NCBI GenBank assembly: GCA_017415165.1
Contig: JAFQIY010000069.1
Coordinates: 1 to 64,000, forward strand
Length of the DNA stretch: 64,000 nucleotides
Direction of reading: 5' to 3'
DNA from: Oscillospiraceae bacterium
Lineage (GTDB): Bacteria > Bacillota > Clostridia > Oscillospirales > Ruminococcaceae
A model generated the notes under the pieces. It had not been told where the DNA came from and searched no databases. It saw only the letters and a program-made list of their open reading frames with translations. Shown here piece by piece: positions 24,143 to 33,332 of the stretch. Position numbers and translations under genes: made by a program. Every line of letters starts with the position of its first letter. Within the stretch, counting starts at the first letter, position 1.

Positions 24143-27100
24143 ATGAGCTTTGTACATCTTCATCTGCACAGCGAATACAGCTTGCTTGACGGTGCGTGCC
24201 GCATAAAGCAGCTGGTCAGTTATGCGAAGGAACTGGGACAGGCGACTGTTGCGGTTACTGACCACGGCTGTATGTATTCGGCTGTTGAATTTTACAATGA
24301 GGCAATTGCACAAGGTATAAAGCCTATTATCGGCTGTGAGGTTTATGTTGCACCGAGGACGAGGTTTGACAAAATCCACGGTCAGGACAACAAGCCTTAT
24401 CATCTTGTACTGCTTTGCAAAAACAACACAGGCTATCAGAATTTAATCAAGCTTGTTTCATACGGTTACACGGAGGGCTTCTACAACAAGCCCCGTGTTG
24501 ACATTGAGCTTCTCGGGAAATATCACGAGGGGCTTATTGCTTTGTCAGGTTGTCTGGCGGGTGAAATTCCGAGAAAGCTTGTTAATGGTGAATATGAGAG
24601 TGCAAAGGCTGTTGCGCTGAAATATCGTGAGATTTTCGGTGAGGGCAACTATTACATTGAGATACAAAACCACAATATTCCCGAGGAAATGAGAATACTT
24701 CCGCTGTTGTACAGGTTATCGGCGGAAACGGGTATTCCTCTTGTTGCTACAAATGACGCACATTATATAACCAAACAAGACCACGAAGTTCAGCGTGTGC
24801 TGATTGCAATTCAGACTAACACGCTTCTTAGTGAGCCTAATCCCCTTTCATTTCCGACAAATGAGTTCTATATGAAGTCGGAAGAGGAAATGCGTGAGTT
24901 GTTTGCCAATGTTCCGCAGGCTGTGGACAACACGTCTAAAATTGCGGATATGTGCAATGTTGAGTTTGAATTCGGCAAGATAAAGCTTCCGAAGTTTACG
25001 ATTGAGGGTGTAACTGATAACGTTGATTATTTTCGAAAGCTTTGCTACAAAGGAATGAAGAAGCGTTACGGAGAAAATCCCAGTGCGGAAATTACTGAGA
25101 GAATGGAATACGAGCTTGACGTTATCACACGAATGGGGTACGTTGACTACTTTTTAATAGTATGGGATTTTATTCGTTATGCCCGTGAACAAAAAATTCC
25201 TGTTGGTCCGGGACGTGGGTCGGGTGCGGGAAGTATTGCGGCGTACTGCATTGGGATAACCTCGGTTGACCCGATGAAGTACAATTTGCTGTTTGAGCGT
25301 TTTCTCAATCCTGAACGTGTTTCGATGCCTGACTTTGATATTGATTTCTGCTATGAGGGCAGGCAGAGGGTTATTGATTATGTTGTACGGAAATACGGCA
25401 CGGACAGGGTTGCTCAGATTATCACTTTCGGTACGATGGCGGCAAAGGGTGCAATCCGTGATGTTGGTCGTGTTATGGGTATTCCTTATCAGGCTGTGGA
25501 CAAGGTTTCAAAGCTTTTGTCGGGTGCACCCCTTGAAGATGAGCTTAAAAACAATGCGGATTTAATGGTGCTGTACAAGAATGACAGCGACGTGCGTAAG
25601 ATGATTGACACGGCGAAAAAGCTGGAGGGTATGCCCCGTCACGCTTCGACTCACGCGGCAGGTGTGGTAATTTCCGATGCGCCTGTCAGTGAGTATGTAC
25701 CTGTACAGAAAAACGGTGACGCTATTGTTACGCAGTATGCAAAGGATGAACTGGAAAGTCTTGGCTTGCTGAAAATGGACTTTCTGGGACTTCGCAACCT
25801 TACTGTAATCCGTGATGCTGAAAATTATATAAAAAAAGCTGTTCCTGACTTTGATATAACAAAAGTGCCGCTTGATGACAAGGCGGTTTATGAGATGATT
25901 TCTCAGGGGTACACGTCGGGGGTATTTCAGTTTGAAAGTGCGGGTATGAGGCAGGTACTTATGCGGCTTAGACCTGAGTCGATTGAGGACTTGATTGCGG
26001 TGCTTTCGCTGTACAGACCCGGTCCTATGGACAGTATTCCGCGTTATATTGAGTGCAGGCACAACCCTGAAAAGGTTACCTACAAGCATCCGATTTTAAA
26101 GGATATTCTTGATGTAACTTATGGCTGCATTGTTTATCAGGAACAGGTAATGGAAATCTGCCGCAAAATGGCTGGGTACTCCTACGGACGTGCTGACCTT
26201 GTAAGGCGTGCTATGGCCAAGAAAAAGGCTGACGTAATGCTTAAAGAACGGAGCGTTTTTGTTGAGGGTGCGCTGGCAAACGGTGTTGAGGAAAGCGTTG
26301 CAAATGATATTTTCGACGAGATGGTAAGCTTTGCTTCCTATGCATTCAACAAGTCACACGCAGCGGCTTATGCTTACATTTCCTATCAGACGGCTTATCT
26401 GAAATGCCACTACTACAAGGAATATATGGCGGCACTGATGACGGCTTCTCTTGACAACACGGGTAAAATTCTTGAATACACGGAGGAATGTGCGAAAAAC
26501 GGCATAACTATACTTCCGCCTGATATAAACGAAAGCGGTACGGGATTTGTTCCGACTGCAAAGGGAATTCGCTTTGCACTTCTGGCTGTAAAAAACCTTG
26601 GCGTCAACTCTATCCGTGATGTGATTGCGGAACGTGAAAAGGACGGCAGGTTCGTATCGCTGGAAAGCTTCTGCAAGCGTATGAACGGCAATGACATAAA
26701 TCAGCGTGCAATAGAAAGTCTGATTAAGTGCGGTGCATTTGACTGCTTCGGACTTAACAGACGTGAGATGATTGAAAATTATGACAGGATTTTCAGCAGC
26801 ATACAGGCGTACTCCTCACGAAATATGGAGGGGCAGATTAACTTCTTTGAGCTTGATTCGGGTGAGGAAACTTCTTCGGTAAGCATTGAACCTTATGAGG
26901 AATATCCCATTGCTGAAAAGCTTGAAATGGAAAGAGAAATTCTCGGAACTTACATTTCGGGACACCCTCTTGACAGCTATGGCTTGTACGCAAAGCTTCT
27001 GCGGACAAATTCAATTGCACAGCTGCTTGATGAAACACGTCCGTTAAAGGATAACAGCAATGTTTCGATGTTCTGCATATTGCAGGGCGTCAAGCTTTAC

Positions 27101-27541
27101 ACGCAAAAAAACGGTGCAAAGATGGCTTTTGTTACGCTTGAAGATACAAGCGGCGAAGCAGAGGGAATTGTTTTTGCGGATATTCTTGCAGGAAACAGGA
27201 ATATTATTCAGAAGGGGAAAAAGGTATTCCTGAATGCGAGACTTTCCTACAAGGATGATGAGCCTAAGCTTATTATTGAGCAGGTTTTTGATGCGGAGAC
27301 TTATCTGAAACGCATTGAGGAAATGTCACTGTATATTAAGTGCGGTTCTTACGAAAAAGAAAAAATCCAGGACATTATTGATATTTGCTTTGATTTTCCC
27401 GGTAAAAACAGGGTCATTCTGTATTTCCACGATATCAGAAAAAAAGTCTCACCCAAAAATATTAATGGCATAAGGCTTGATGACAAGCTGTTCAATGGTC
27501 TTTCTGCTGTAACAGGGTGTGAAAATATTGCTTTAAAGTAG
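24143..27541 (+). CDS. dnaE: DNA polymerase III alpha subunit, DnaE type
   Basis: A 1132-residue replicative polymerase. The PHP domain opens with HLHLHSEYSLLDG. The polymerase core shows GPGRGSGAGS, the catalytic PDFDIDF Asp pair, GVFQFESAGM and SFASYAFNKSHAAAYA, followed by a helix-hairpin-helix region and the C-terminal OB domain (MAFVTLEDTSGEAEGIVF). Its length and domain order are DnaE (class 1 or 3), not PolC. The ATG follows GAAAGGTCG. It precedes pfkA, as often seen in Clostridia. Confidence 0.97.
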   Translation: MSFVHLHLHSEYSLLDGACRIKQLVSYAKELGQATVAVTDHGCMYSAVEFYNEAIAQGIKPIIGCEVYVAPRTRFDKIHGQDNKPYHLVLLCKNNTGYQNLIKLVSYGYTEGFYNKPRVDIELLGKYHEGLIALSGCLAGEIPRKLVNGEYESAKAVALKYREIFGEGNYYIEIQNHNIPEEMRILPLLYRLSAETGIPLVATNDAHYITKQDHEVQRVLIAIQTNTLLSEPNPLSFPTNEFYMKSEEEMRELFANVPQAVDNTSKIADMCNVEFEFGKIKLPKFTIEGVTDNVDYFRKLCYKGMKKRYGENPSAEITERMEYELDVITRMGYVDYFLIVWDFIRYAREQKIPVGPGRGSGAGSIAAYCIGITSVDPMKYNLLFERFLNPERVSMPDFDIDFCYEGRQRVIDYVVRKYGTDRVAQIITFGTMAAKGAIRDVGRVMGIPYQAVDKVSKLLSGAPLEDELKNNADLMVLYKNDSDVRKMIDTAKKLEGMPRHASTHAAGVVISDAPVSEYVPVQKNGDAIVTQYAKDELESLGLLKMDFLGLRNLTVIRDAENYIKKAVPDFDITKVPLDDKAVYEMISQGYTSGVFQFESAGMRQVLMRLRPESIEDLIAVLSLYRPGPMDSIPRYIECRHNPEKVTYKHPILKDILDVTYGCIVYQEQVMEICRKMAGYSYGRADLVRRAMAKKKADVMLKERSVFVEGALANGVEESVANDIFDEMVSFASYAFNKSHAAAYAYISYQTAYLKCHYYKEYMAALMTASLDNTGKILEYTEECAKNGITILPPDINESGTGFVPTAKGIRFALLAVKNLGVNSIRDVIAEREKDGRFVSLESFCKRMNGNDINQRAIESLIKCGAFDCFGLNRREMIENYDRIFSSIQAYSSRNMEGQINFFELDSGEETSSVSIEPYEEYPIAEKLEMEREILGTYISGHPLDSYGLYAKLLRTNSIAQLLDETRPLKDNSNVSMFCILQGVKLYTQKNGAKMAFVTLEDTSGEAEGIVFADILAGNRNIIQKGKKVFLNARLSYKDDEPKLIIEQVFDAETYLKRIEEMSLYIKCGSYEKEKIQDIIDICFDFPGKNRVILYFHDIRKKVSPKNINGIRLDDKLFNGLSAVTGCENIALK

Positions 27542-27579
27542 CAAAATGCTTAATTGTTGCAGCAATATATTTAATTGTC

Positions 27580-27608
27580 TTGACAAAGGCTTTTTAAAAT
27601 AGTATAAT
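27580..27608 (+). promoter_or_regulatory. Consensus sigma-A promoter of pfkA
   Basis: TTGACA (27580-27585) and TATAAT (27603-27608) are exactly 17 bp apart, a perfect consensus. It begins about 60 nt before pfkA, consistent with strong glycolytic expression. Confidence 0.9.
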
Positions 27609-27669
27609 ATATTATGTTTGGAAAAGTATAATTTGTACAATTTTTGTATATAATTTGGAGGAAAAAGGT

Positions 27670-28629
27670 ATGAAGAGAATAGGTGTTTTAACAAGCGGCG
27701 GCGACGCTCCCGGTATGAACGCTGCTGTAAGAGCTGTTACAAGAGCTGCTCTCGGCAAGGGTTATGAGGTTGTTGGTATTCAGAGAGGCTATAACGGTCT
27801 TCTCAATGGTGAAACTGTCAATCTTGGTGCTCGTGACGTTTCCAACATCATCCAGCACGGCGGTACAATGCTTTACACTGCTCGCTGCAAGGAATTCAAG
27901 GATTGGGAATACGTTATGAAGGCTAAGGAACGCTGTGATGAGCTCGGTCTTGTTGGTATTGTTGTTATCGGCGGCGACGGTTCTTTCAGAGGTGCTGCTG
28001 ACCTTTCAAAGGCAGGCGTTCCTTGTATCGGTATCCCTGGTACAATCGATAACGATATTTCCTGCACAGATTATACAATCGGCTATGACACAGCTATGAA
28101 CACAGCTATGGAAATGGTTGATAAAATCCGTGATACTGCTATGTCCCACGACCGTTGCTCCCTCGTTGAAGTAATGGGCAGAAATGCAGGCTGGATTGCT
28201 CTTAATGTTGGTACAGCTGTTGGTGCTATGGCTATCCTTACACCTGAAGTTCCTTTCAATCTTGATGATATTATTGCTAAGATGGAAGCTTCAAAGAAAG
28301 CAAAGAAACAGCACTTTATCATTCTCGTTTCTGAGGGTGTTGGCAATTCAGAGGCTCTTGCAAAGGAAATTGAAGCAAGAACAGGTATTGAAGCTCGTGC
28401 TACAATTCTCGGACACGTTCAGAGAGGCGGCTGTCCTACTGTTCGTGACAGAGTTGCTGCAAGTGAAATGGGTTACTATGCTGTAAACCTTCTCGATCAG
28501 GGTATCGGTAACCGCGTTGTTGCTATGCGTGACAACAAGATTGTTGACTTTGACATCAAGGAAGCTCTTTCTATGAAGAAGCCATTTGATGAAAATCTTT
28601 ACAAGATTGCTAACGAAATTTCTTTCTAA
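27670..28629 (+). CDS. pfkA: ATP-dependent 6-phosphofructokinase
   Basis: A 319-residue PfkA that phosphorylates fructose-6-phosphate in glycolysis. It has GVLTSGGDAPGMNAAVRAV, the ATP-site GGDGSFRGA (Gly after GGDG indicates ATP rather than PPi use), the catalytic PGTIDNDI with TIGYDTAMNT, and the family signature RATILGHVQRGGCPTVRDR. The ATG at 27670 follows GGAGGAAAAAGG; a TTG at 27655 is part of that site. Codon usage looks biased to preferred codons, as for highly expressed genes. Confidence 0.98.
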   Translation: MKRIGVLTSGGDAPGMNAAVRAVTRAALGKGYEVVGIQRGYNGLLNGETVNLGARDVSNIIQHGGTMLYTARCKEFKDWEYVMKAKERCDELGLVGIVVIGGDGSFRGAADLSKAGVPCIGIPGTIDNDISCTDYTIGYDTAMNTAMEMVDKIRDTAMSHDRCSLVEVMGRNAGWIALNVGTAVGAMAILTPEVPFNLDDIIAKMEASKKAKKQHFIILVSEGVGNSEALAKEIEARTGIEARATILGHVQRGGCPTVRDRVAASEMGYYAVNLLDQGIGNRVVAMRDNKIVDFDIKEALSMKKPFDENLYKIANEISF

Positions 28630-28640
28630 TTAAATATCGG

Positions 28641-28750
28641 CATTTACAGAGTAGACAGATGTGCGTATAAGTGCTTGGCGGACGGGGAGTTGCCGCCTTG
28701 ACGAAAAACATTCTTTGTTTGCGGTACATCTGTCGCATCCCGCTGAAATG
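28641..28750 (+). ncRNA. Tetrahydrofolate (THF) riboswitch
   Basis: The leader carries the THF class signature: closing stem CATTTACAG / CTGAAATG, the conserved GAGTAGA after it, an internal stem ACAGATG / CATCTGT, the GCGTATAAGTG block, a GGCGG-closed hairpin, and the conserved GCATCCCGC before the closing strand. It precedes a FolT-like transporter gene, the standard context. Downstream, an AT-rich hairpin ATTATGC / GCATAAT (28790s-28807) ends just before the AGGAGG site and may sequester it. The match was by eye; a covariance search would confirm it. Confidence 0.85.
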
Positions 28751-28825
28751 CATAACAGGAGCTTTTCATTGAAATGATGTTTCTCCCGATTATGCAAATT
28801 AGCATAATTTTAAGGAGGTATTATA

Positions 28826-29392
28826 ATGAAAAGCTTTTTTTCTACATTCAAAGACTCTGCGGCGGAACTGAAAACTGTACGCTGTCTCACGGTAACAGGT
28901 ATTCTTGTGGCAATTTTTATTATTCTTGATATGTTTTCCATAAGAATCGGCGATTTTATCAAGGTCAATTTTGCTTTTACCGCACTTGCTTCAGTAGGTA
29001 TGCTGTTTGGTCCTGTACCTGCTATGCTTGCGGCACTTGCTGGTGACCTTATCGGTTGTATTCTCGGCGGTCAGGCTCCCCTGCCCCTGCTTTCCTGCAC
29101 GGCTGTGCTGGAGGGACTTCTGTACGGAGTTATGCTTTACAAGCGAAGCGGTGTAAAGCTTGTTACAATGTCTGTTATTGCAAGGGTTGCAGACTCGGCA
29201 GTTATCTCGCTCGTACTGAACACACTGGTACTGAGATATTATAATTTTATGTCAAGCACTGCTGAGCAGTTTTACATTCGCTGCGGAAAAATTGCCGGTG
29301 AGCTTATTGTATTTATTCCGCTGGTAATAATTGTTATGCCCGCAGTTGCTTCTGTTTACGGCAAAATTTTCAAACGCAAATCACAGATTTAG
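28826..29392 (+). CDS. folT: Folate-family ECF transporter S component
   Basis: A 188-residue membrane protein with five to six hydrophobic helices. Residues 21-60 (TVTGILVAIFIILDMFSIRIGDFIKVNFAFTAL) and LFGPVPAMLAALAGDLIGCIL carry the S-component pattern of FolT. S components bind the vitamin and use a shared EcfAAT module, which is not in this window. The THF riboswitch leader makes folate the best substrate call. The ATG follows AAGGAGG. Confidence 0.9.
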   Translation: MKSFFSTFKDSAAELKTVRCLTVTGILVAIFIILDMFSIRIGDFIKVNFAFTALASVGMLFGPVPAMLAALAGDLIGCILGGQAPLPLLSCTAVLEGLLYGVMLYKRSGVKLVTMSVIARVADSAVISLVLNTLVLRYYNFMSSTAEQFYIRCGKIAGELIVFIPLVIIVMPAVASVYGKIFKRKSQI

Positions 29393-29408
29393 GAAAGGAT
29401 ATGTATTT

Positions 29409-30023
29409 ATGGCACCTGCTTACGACAAAAAAAAGCAGATTGAATTGCAGAATATTATTTTTGGCACAAATGAAAAGAAGCTGATGGTATCGCCTGAATT
29501 TCTTACTGAAATGACAAAGCATTACATTTCCAAAAGAATGAAAACTATCAATCAGACAATGGAAGGAATTGCTGCCACTAAAATTCCTCAGAATTTCTTT
29601 ACATATTTTGATACAATTTTTGAGGCACTTGATGAACTTATTGTTCTTCAGAATTATCATACTTTTAAGGAGCCCATTCCATCGGTTGTAAAGAAAACTC
29701 TTTCTGAAAAAAAGGGACGTTACATAATAGCCTTTCTCAATCGTGTCTGGAAGGATGCTAATCTTAAAGCAAAATATGACGCACGTTCGGAGCTTCCGAG
29801 AAAGGTTGAAGATTTTGCACCTATTCTCGATGAACTTCTTGTTTACAAAGACAAGTATACTCCTGACAGTATGGATATACTGAACAAGTTCTACTCCTCG
29901 GTTTACGGTCACAACATTGGTGAGGAACCTGAGCCTGTTATTGATGAAGCTGAGATGCCGACAGATGAATTTGTTCCGAGTGAAGATGAATTTATGGAGG
30001 AAGAATTTCCTGCGGTTGAATAA
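29409..30023 (+). CDS. Hypothetical acidic-tailed protein, 204 residues
   Basis: I do not recognise the family. The start ATG 29409 follows AGGAAAGGAT and removes a spurious N-terminal overlap with folT. The first 150 residues are Lys-rich and mostly helical, with KKKQIELQN and KKTLSEKKGRYIIAFLNRVWKDA. The last 40 residues are strongly acidic (GEEPEPVIDEAEMP to the end). There is no signal or membrane segment. It follows folT by 16 nt, so it is probably co-transcribed; whether it shares THF control is untested. Confidence 0.75.
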   Translation: MAPAYDKKKQIELQNIIFGTNEKKLMVSPEFLTEMTKHYISKRMKTINQTMEGIAATKIPQNFFTYFDTIFEALDELIVLQNYHTFKEPIPSVVKKTLSEKKGRYIIAFLNRVWKDANLKAKYDARSELPRKVEDFAPILDELLVYKDKYTPDSMDILNKFYSSVYGHNIGEEPEPVIDEAEMPTDEFVPSEDEFMEEEFPAVE

Positions 30024-30027
30024 AATT

Positions 30028-30064
30028 AAGGCAAGTGAGGGTTATGCCTGCACTTGCCTTTTTC
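30028..30064. terminator. Bidirectional terminator after the folT-unknown operon
   Basis: AAGGCAAGTG (30028-30037) pairs perfectly with CACTTGCCTT (30051-30060) and TTTTT follows. On the minus strand it serves the convergent YdcF-like gene, whose stop it touches. Confidence 0.85.
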
Positions 30065-30839
30065 ATTTGAATATAAACTGATACGTTACACCAAACCATT
30101 CTCTTACCCAATAGGTTGGCAACAGATACCATACTGTTGGTGCGGATACTGCATAGCTTTCGGGAAAATACTCGGAGGCTATCATTTTTGCTCGGAGTTG
30201 ATGGAACTCGCTTGTTACGATTGTTACGCTTCCGCTAAGTCCGTTTTCCTGCACTTTTTCAAGCGAAAAGCGGAGATTTTCGTCGGTACTGGTGGACTTA
30301 TCCTCCATAATTATTCTTTCTTCCGCTATTCCCTTTTTCACAAGCTCACGCTTCATACACTCTGCTTCGGACATTATTTCATCACTTCCCTGTCCGCCTG
30401 ATACGATACACATTGAGCCCGGATTTTCGGAAAGATACTCATATGCGGCGTTGATACGCTTGCTCAGCATAAGGCTTGGACGCTCGCCCTTTACCTTACA
30501 GCCGAGGATTATTACGGTTGTATTTTCGGGCGGCGGTGAGTTTACGGCTGAAAGCATAAATGCTGATATTACTGCGGCAAGGACAACAAGCACAACGGCT
30601 ATAGCTGTTATAGTTATAGCTGTGATGCGGAGTGCTTTATTTTCGCTGAGCAAGGCAAGAAGCTTGCTCCAGTAGATTGTTACAAAAAATAAAGCAGTGC
30701 AGACAAGCATACCTGCGGTATTGCCGATATTGAAGAATACTCCGCTGAATACGGGCGGGAAAAGAAAAATTGCAAAACCTGCGGCAAACAATACAGCAAG
30801 GCACGTTCTGATGAGCGTGCCTTTTGTTACCATATCCAT
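30063..30839 (-). CDS. YdcF/ElyC/SanA-family (DUF218) membrane protein
   Basis: A 258-residue protein with three to four N-terminal hydrophobic helices and a soluble DUF218 domain: VIILGCKVKGERPSLMLSKRI, SGGQGSDEIMSEA, DENLRFSLEKV and VTSEFHQLRAKMIA. ElyC and SanA relatives support envelope integrity in enterobacteria; the role here is unknown. The ATG overlaps the stop of the TSCPD gene by one base (shared position 30839), so the pair is coupled. Confidence 0.88.
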   Translation of the reverse strand: MDMVTKGTLIRTCLAVLFAAGFAIFLFPPVFSGVFFNIGNTAGMLVCTALFFVTIYWSKLLALLSENKALRITAITITAIAVVLVVLAAVISAFMLSAVNSPPPENTTVIILGCKVKGERPSLMLSKRINAAYEYLSENPGSMCIVSGGQGSDEIMSEAECMKRELVKKGIAEERIIMEDKSTSTDENLRFSLEKVQENGLSGSVTIVTSEFHQLRAKMIASEYFPESYAVSAPTVWYLLPTYWVREWFGVTYQFIFK

Positions 30840-31084
30840 TATAATGCCTGCTTGAGAGCGTTTGCAAGCTGGTCGGGACAGGATGTTCCCCTGCCGCCGC
30901 AGTCGATACCCTCAAGTCTTTTGATTGCTTCTTCAACCTCCATACCCTTTACGAGTGCGGAAATTCCTTGTGTATTACCGTTACAGCCACCTAAAAACTT
31001 AACGCTTTCGATAATACCGTCATCGCTTATTTCGATAGTGATTTGTCTTGAGCAGACTCCTCTTGTAAGATAGTTTATAGTCAT
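30839..31084 (-). CDS. TSCPD domain protein
   Basis: An 81-residue protein of the small TSCPD family, named after the conserved Thr-Ser-Cys-Pro-Asp seen here at CGGRGTSCPDQLANAL. Other conserved Cys are in RGVCSRQI and GGCNGNTQG. Such proteins are related to a domain of B12-dependent ribonucleotide reductase and probably use the Cys as metal or redox ligands. No cofactor or partner is evident. It is the first gene of a pair with YdcF. Confidence 0.88.
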   Translation of the reverse strand: MTINYLTRGVCSRQITIEISDDGIIESVKFLGGCNGNTQGISALVKGMEVEEAIKRLEGIDCGGRGTSCPDQLANALKQAL

Positions 31085-31105
31085 TTTTAACCTCCGATTA
31101 TTTTA

Positions 31106-32284
31106 TTAATTATTAAGTCTTGCTACACCTGATTTTACTGCGGCTTCGGCAACTGCTTCTGCTACTACAACGGCGATATTCTTGTCAAATGCGTTCGGCA
31201 GAATGAAATCTGCACAAAGCTTGTCCTCGGGGACAACTCCTGCAATTGCGTATGCTGCGGCACGCTTCATTTCCTCATTTATATCGCTTGCACGGACTGC
31301 AAGCGCGCCCTTGAAGATACCTGGGAATGCGACAACATTGTTAATCTGGTTTGGATAGTCAGAGCGTCCTGTACCTACGACGTATGCACCTGCTTCCTTG
31401 GCAAGGTCAGGCATAATTTCGGGAGTCGGGTTTGCCATTGCAAAGATAATAGGCTTGTCCGCCATTGAGCGTACCATATCCTGTGAAACAAGGTTTGGCT
31501 TTGACACGCCGATAAATGCATCTGCGCCTTTCATTGCATCGGCGAGTCCGCCCTTGCGGTGTGTTTTGTTTGTAAGCTTTGCCATTTCGTAATGGGACGG
31601 ATTTTCAAACTCGTCTCCGTCACATATTATACCCTTGATATCAACCATTATAATATCGCCGATTCCGAGGGAAATAAACTGCTTTGCGATTGCACAGCCT
31701 GCTGCACCTGCTCCGTTGATTACGAGAGTCATATCTTCAAACTTTTTGCCTGTTACCTTTGCGGCATTAAGCATTGCGGCTGAAGCAACAATTGCTGTAC
31801 CGTGCTGGTCATCGTGGAAAACGGGAATATCAAGCTTTTCTTTGAGTTTACGCTCGATTTCAAAGCAACGTGGTGCGGAAATATCCTCGAGATTGATTCC
31901 GCCGAAGCTGTATGAAATAAGTTCTATTGTACGGACAATTTCGTCAACGTCCTTTGAGTTGACACAAATAGGAAATGCATCTACACCTGCAAACTCCTTG
32001 AACAGTGCACATTTACCTTCCATAACGGGCATTGAAGCACGCGGTCCGATATCGCCGAGACCGAGCACGGCTGTACCGTCTGTTATTACGGCAACGAGGT
32101 TTGCACGTCGTGTAAGGTCATATGACAAATCGGGATTTTTTTCGATTTCGAGACAAGGCTGTGCAACACCGGGGGTATAGGCGTGTGAAAGCTGGTCACG
32201 GTTGGAAACCTCGCATCGGGAAATAATTTCGATTTTGCCTTTCCATTCGTAGTGTTTTTCAAGTGAGGACTGCATTATATCCAT
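31106..32284 (-). CDS. NAD(P)-dependent malic enzyme
   Basis: A 392-residue enzyme that oxidatively decarboxylates malate to pyruvate. The N-terminal catalytic half has LSHAYTPGVAQPCLEI, NLVAVITDGTAVLGLGDIGP, ICVNSKD, the divalent-metal loop GINLEDISAPRCFEIE and DIPVFHDDQHGTAIV. The Rossmann half has LVINGAGAAGCAIAK and FAMANPTPEIMP. It is the short prokaryotic form. The ATG 32284 follows AAAGG; upstream in-frame codons to 32335 cross a hairpin and lack a ribosome site. Cofactor preference cannot be fixed from sequence. Confidence 0.95.
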   Translation of the reverse strand: MDIMQSSLEKHYEWKGKIEIISRCEVSNRDQLSHAYTPGVAQPCLEIEKNPDLSYDLTRRANLVAVITDGTAVLGLGDIGPRASMPVMEGKCALFKEFAGVDAFPICVNSKDVDEIVRTIELISYSFGGINLEDISAPRCFEIERKLKEKLDIPVFHDDQHGTAIVASAAMLNAAKVTGKKFEDMTLVINGAGAAGCAIAKQFISLGIGDIIMVDIKGIICDGDEFENPSHYEMAKLTNKTHRKGGLADAMKGADAFIGVSKPNLVSQDMVRSMADKPIIFAMANPTPEIMPDLAKEAGAYVVGTGRSDYPNQINNVVAFPGIFKGALAVRASDINEEMKRAAAYAIAGVVPEDKLCADFILPNAFDKNIAVVVAEAVAEAAVKSGVARLNN

Positions 32285-32322
32285 TTTTACAAGAACCTTT
32301 CGATTTAAATTTGTACAAATGA

Positions 32323-32348
32323 CTTGCCACGTCATTCAACGTGGCAAG
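32323..32348. terminator. Hairpin between the malic enzyme and PHP genes
   Basis: CTTGCCACG (32323-32331) pairs perfectly with CGTGGCAAG (32340-32348). A weak T-rich tract is present on the plus strand only; on the minus strand it lies 10 nt after the PHP stop and could be a weak terminator. Confidence 0.5.
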
Positions 32349-32358
32349 CTTTGTTGTG

Positions 32359-33198
32359 TTATTTTTCTTTTTTGTTGGCAAGCTTGATAATTCTGTCGAT
32401 GTTTTCCTTATCGGTTGTATTGCTGCCGATATGTGTAGGGTAAGCGTTATACAGACCGTGGAAATCAGAGCCGCCTGTTACGATGAGATTGTATTTTTCT
32501 GCAATTTCGAGAATTTTCTTCTGCTGTTCTTCATTTGCTGTATAGTGGTATGCTTCGACACCGTCAAGCTTGCCCTTTGCGGCAAGTTCTTCCAGCAAAT
32601 CAAAGGAATCATAGTATACGGGGTGCGCCATTACTGCGACACCTCTTGCGGAGTGAATAAGGTCAAGGACGAAATTCACGTCGGGATACTCACGCTCTAC
32701 TATACAGGAGCCTGTTTTCAGGTCAAAAAGTTCGTCACTCAATTCACCATAGAATTCAGTTGTATAGCCGTAGTCGATGAGGGCGTGCATAATGTGCTGC
32801 TTGAAAATACTCTTTGAGCCTGTTGCGTACTTCATAACGCTTTCGGCTGTGATAGGGTAAATTTTCATTACGTTTTCAACCATCTCTTTTGCGCACGCCT
32901 TACGGATTTCGCAGGCTTTTATACAAACGCCTTCAAGACGGTCGGGTTTCTGCGGAGCATAGCAAAGGATATGTACTTTTCTGCCGCGGGTTTTGTCCCA
33001 CGCAGAAAGTTCAACGCCGGGAAGTATCTGGACGCCGTATCTTTCACCGAGAATTTTCGCTCTGGAAATTGATGACATTGTGTCGTGGTCGGTGATTGAA
33101 ATAAAGTCAATGCCTGTTCTTTTTGCCTGGACAATTATATCTTCGATTCCCAAGGAACCGTCTGACAGCTTTGTGTGACAATGGAGGTCGCCTTTCAT
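32359..33198 (-). CDS. PHP-domain phosphoesterase (TrpH/RNase AM-like)
   Basis: A 279-residue PHP protein. GDLHCHTKLSDGS, ISITDHDTMSS, ILPGVELSAW, AVMAHPVYYD and TGGSDFHGLYN give the expected metal ligands. The architecture matches the nucleoside-bisphosphate phosphatase group rather than histidinol phosphatase. The ATG 33198 follows GGGGAGATG. It has its own promoter. The exact substrate is inferred from family. Confidence 0.88.
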   Translation of the reverse strand: MKGDLHCHTKLSDGSLGIEDIIVQAKRTGIDFISITDHDTMSSISRAKILGERYGVQILPGVELSAWDKTRGRKVHILCYAPQKPDRLEGVCIKACEIRKACAKEMVENVMKIYPITAESVMKYATGSKSIFKQHIMHALIDYGYTTEFYGELSDELFDLKTGSCIVEREYPDVNFVLDLIHSARGVAVMAHPVYYDSFDLLEELAAKGKLDGVEAYHYTANEEQQKKILEIAEKYNLIVTGGSDFHGLYNAYPTHIGSNTTDKENIDRIIKLANKKEK

Positions 33199-33229
33199 AA
33201 CTTCATCTCCCCTGAATTTTAATACATAA

Positions 33230-33259
33230 ATTATACCACAAACCAACACTGTATTGCAA
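33230..33259 (-). promoter_or_regulatory. Sigma-A promoter of the PHP gene
   Basis: On the minus strand TTGCAA (33254-33259) and TATAAT (33230-33235) are 18 bp apart. Confidence 0.65.
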
Positions 33260-33332
33260 GCTTTTTTATGAAATATATCAAAAATTACTGAAAAATACCA
33301 TTTATATGAACTTATGGATAATTCATTTGGTT

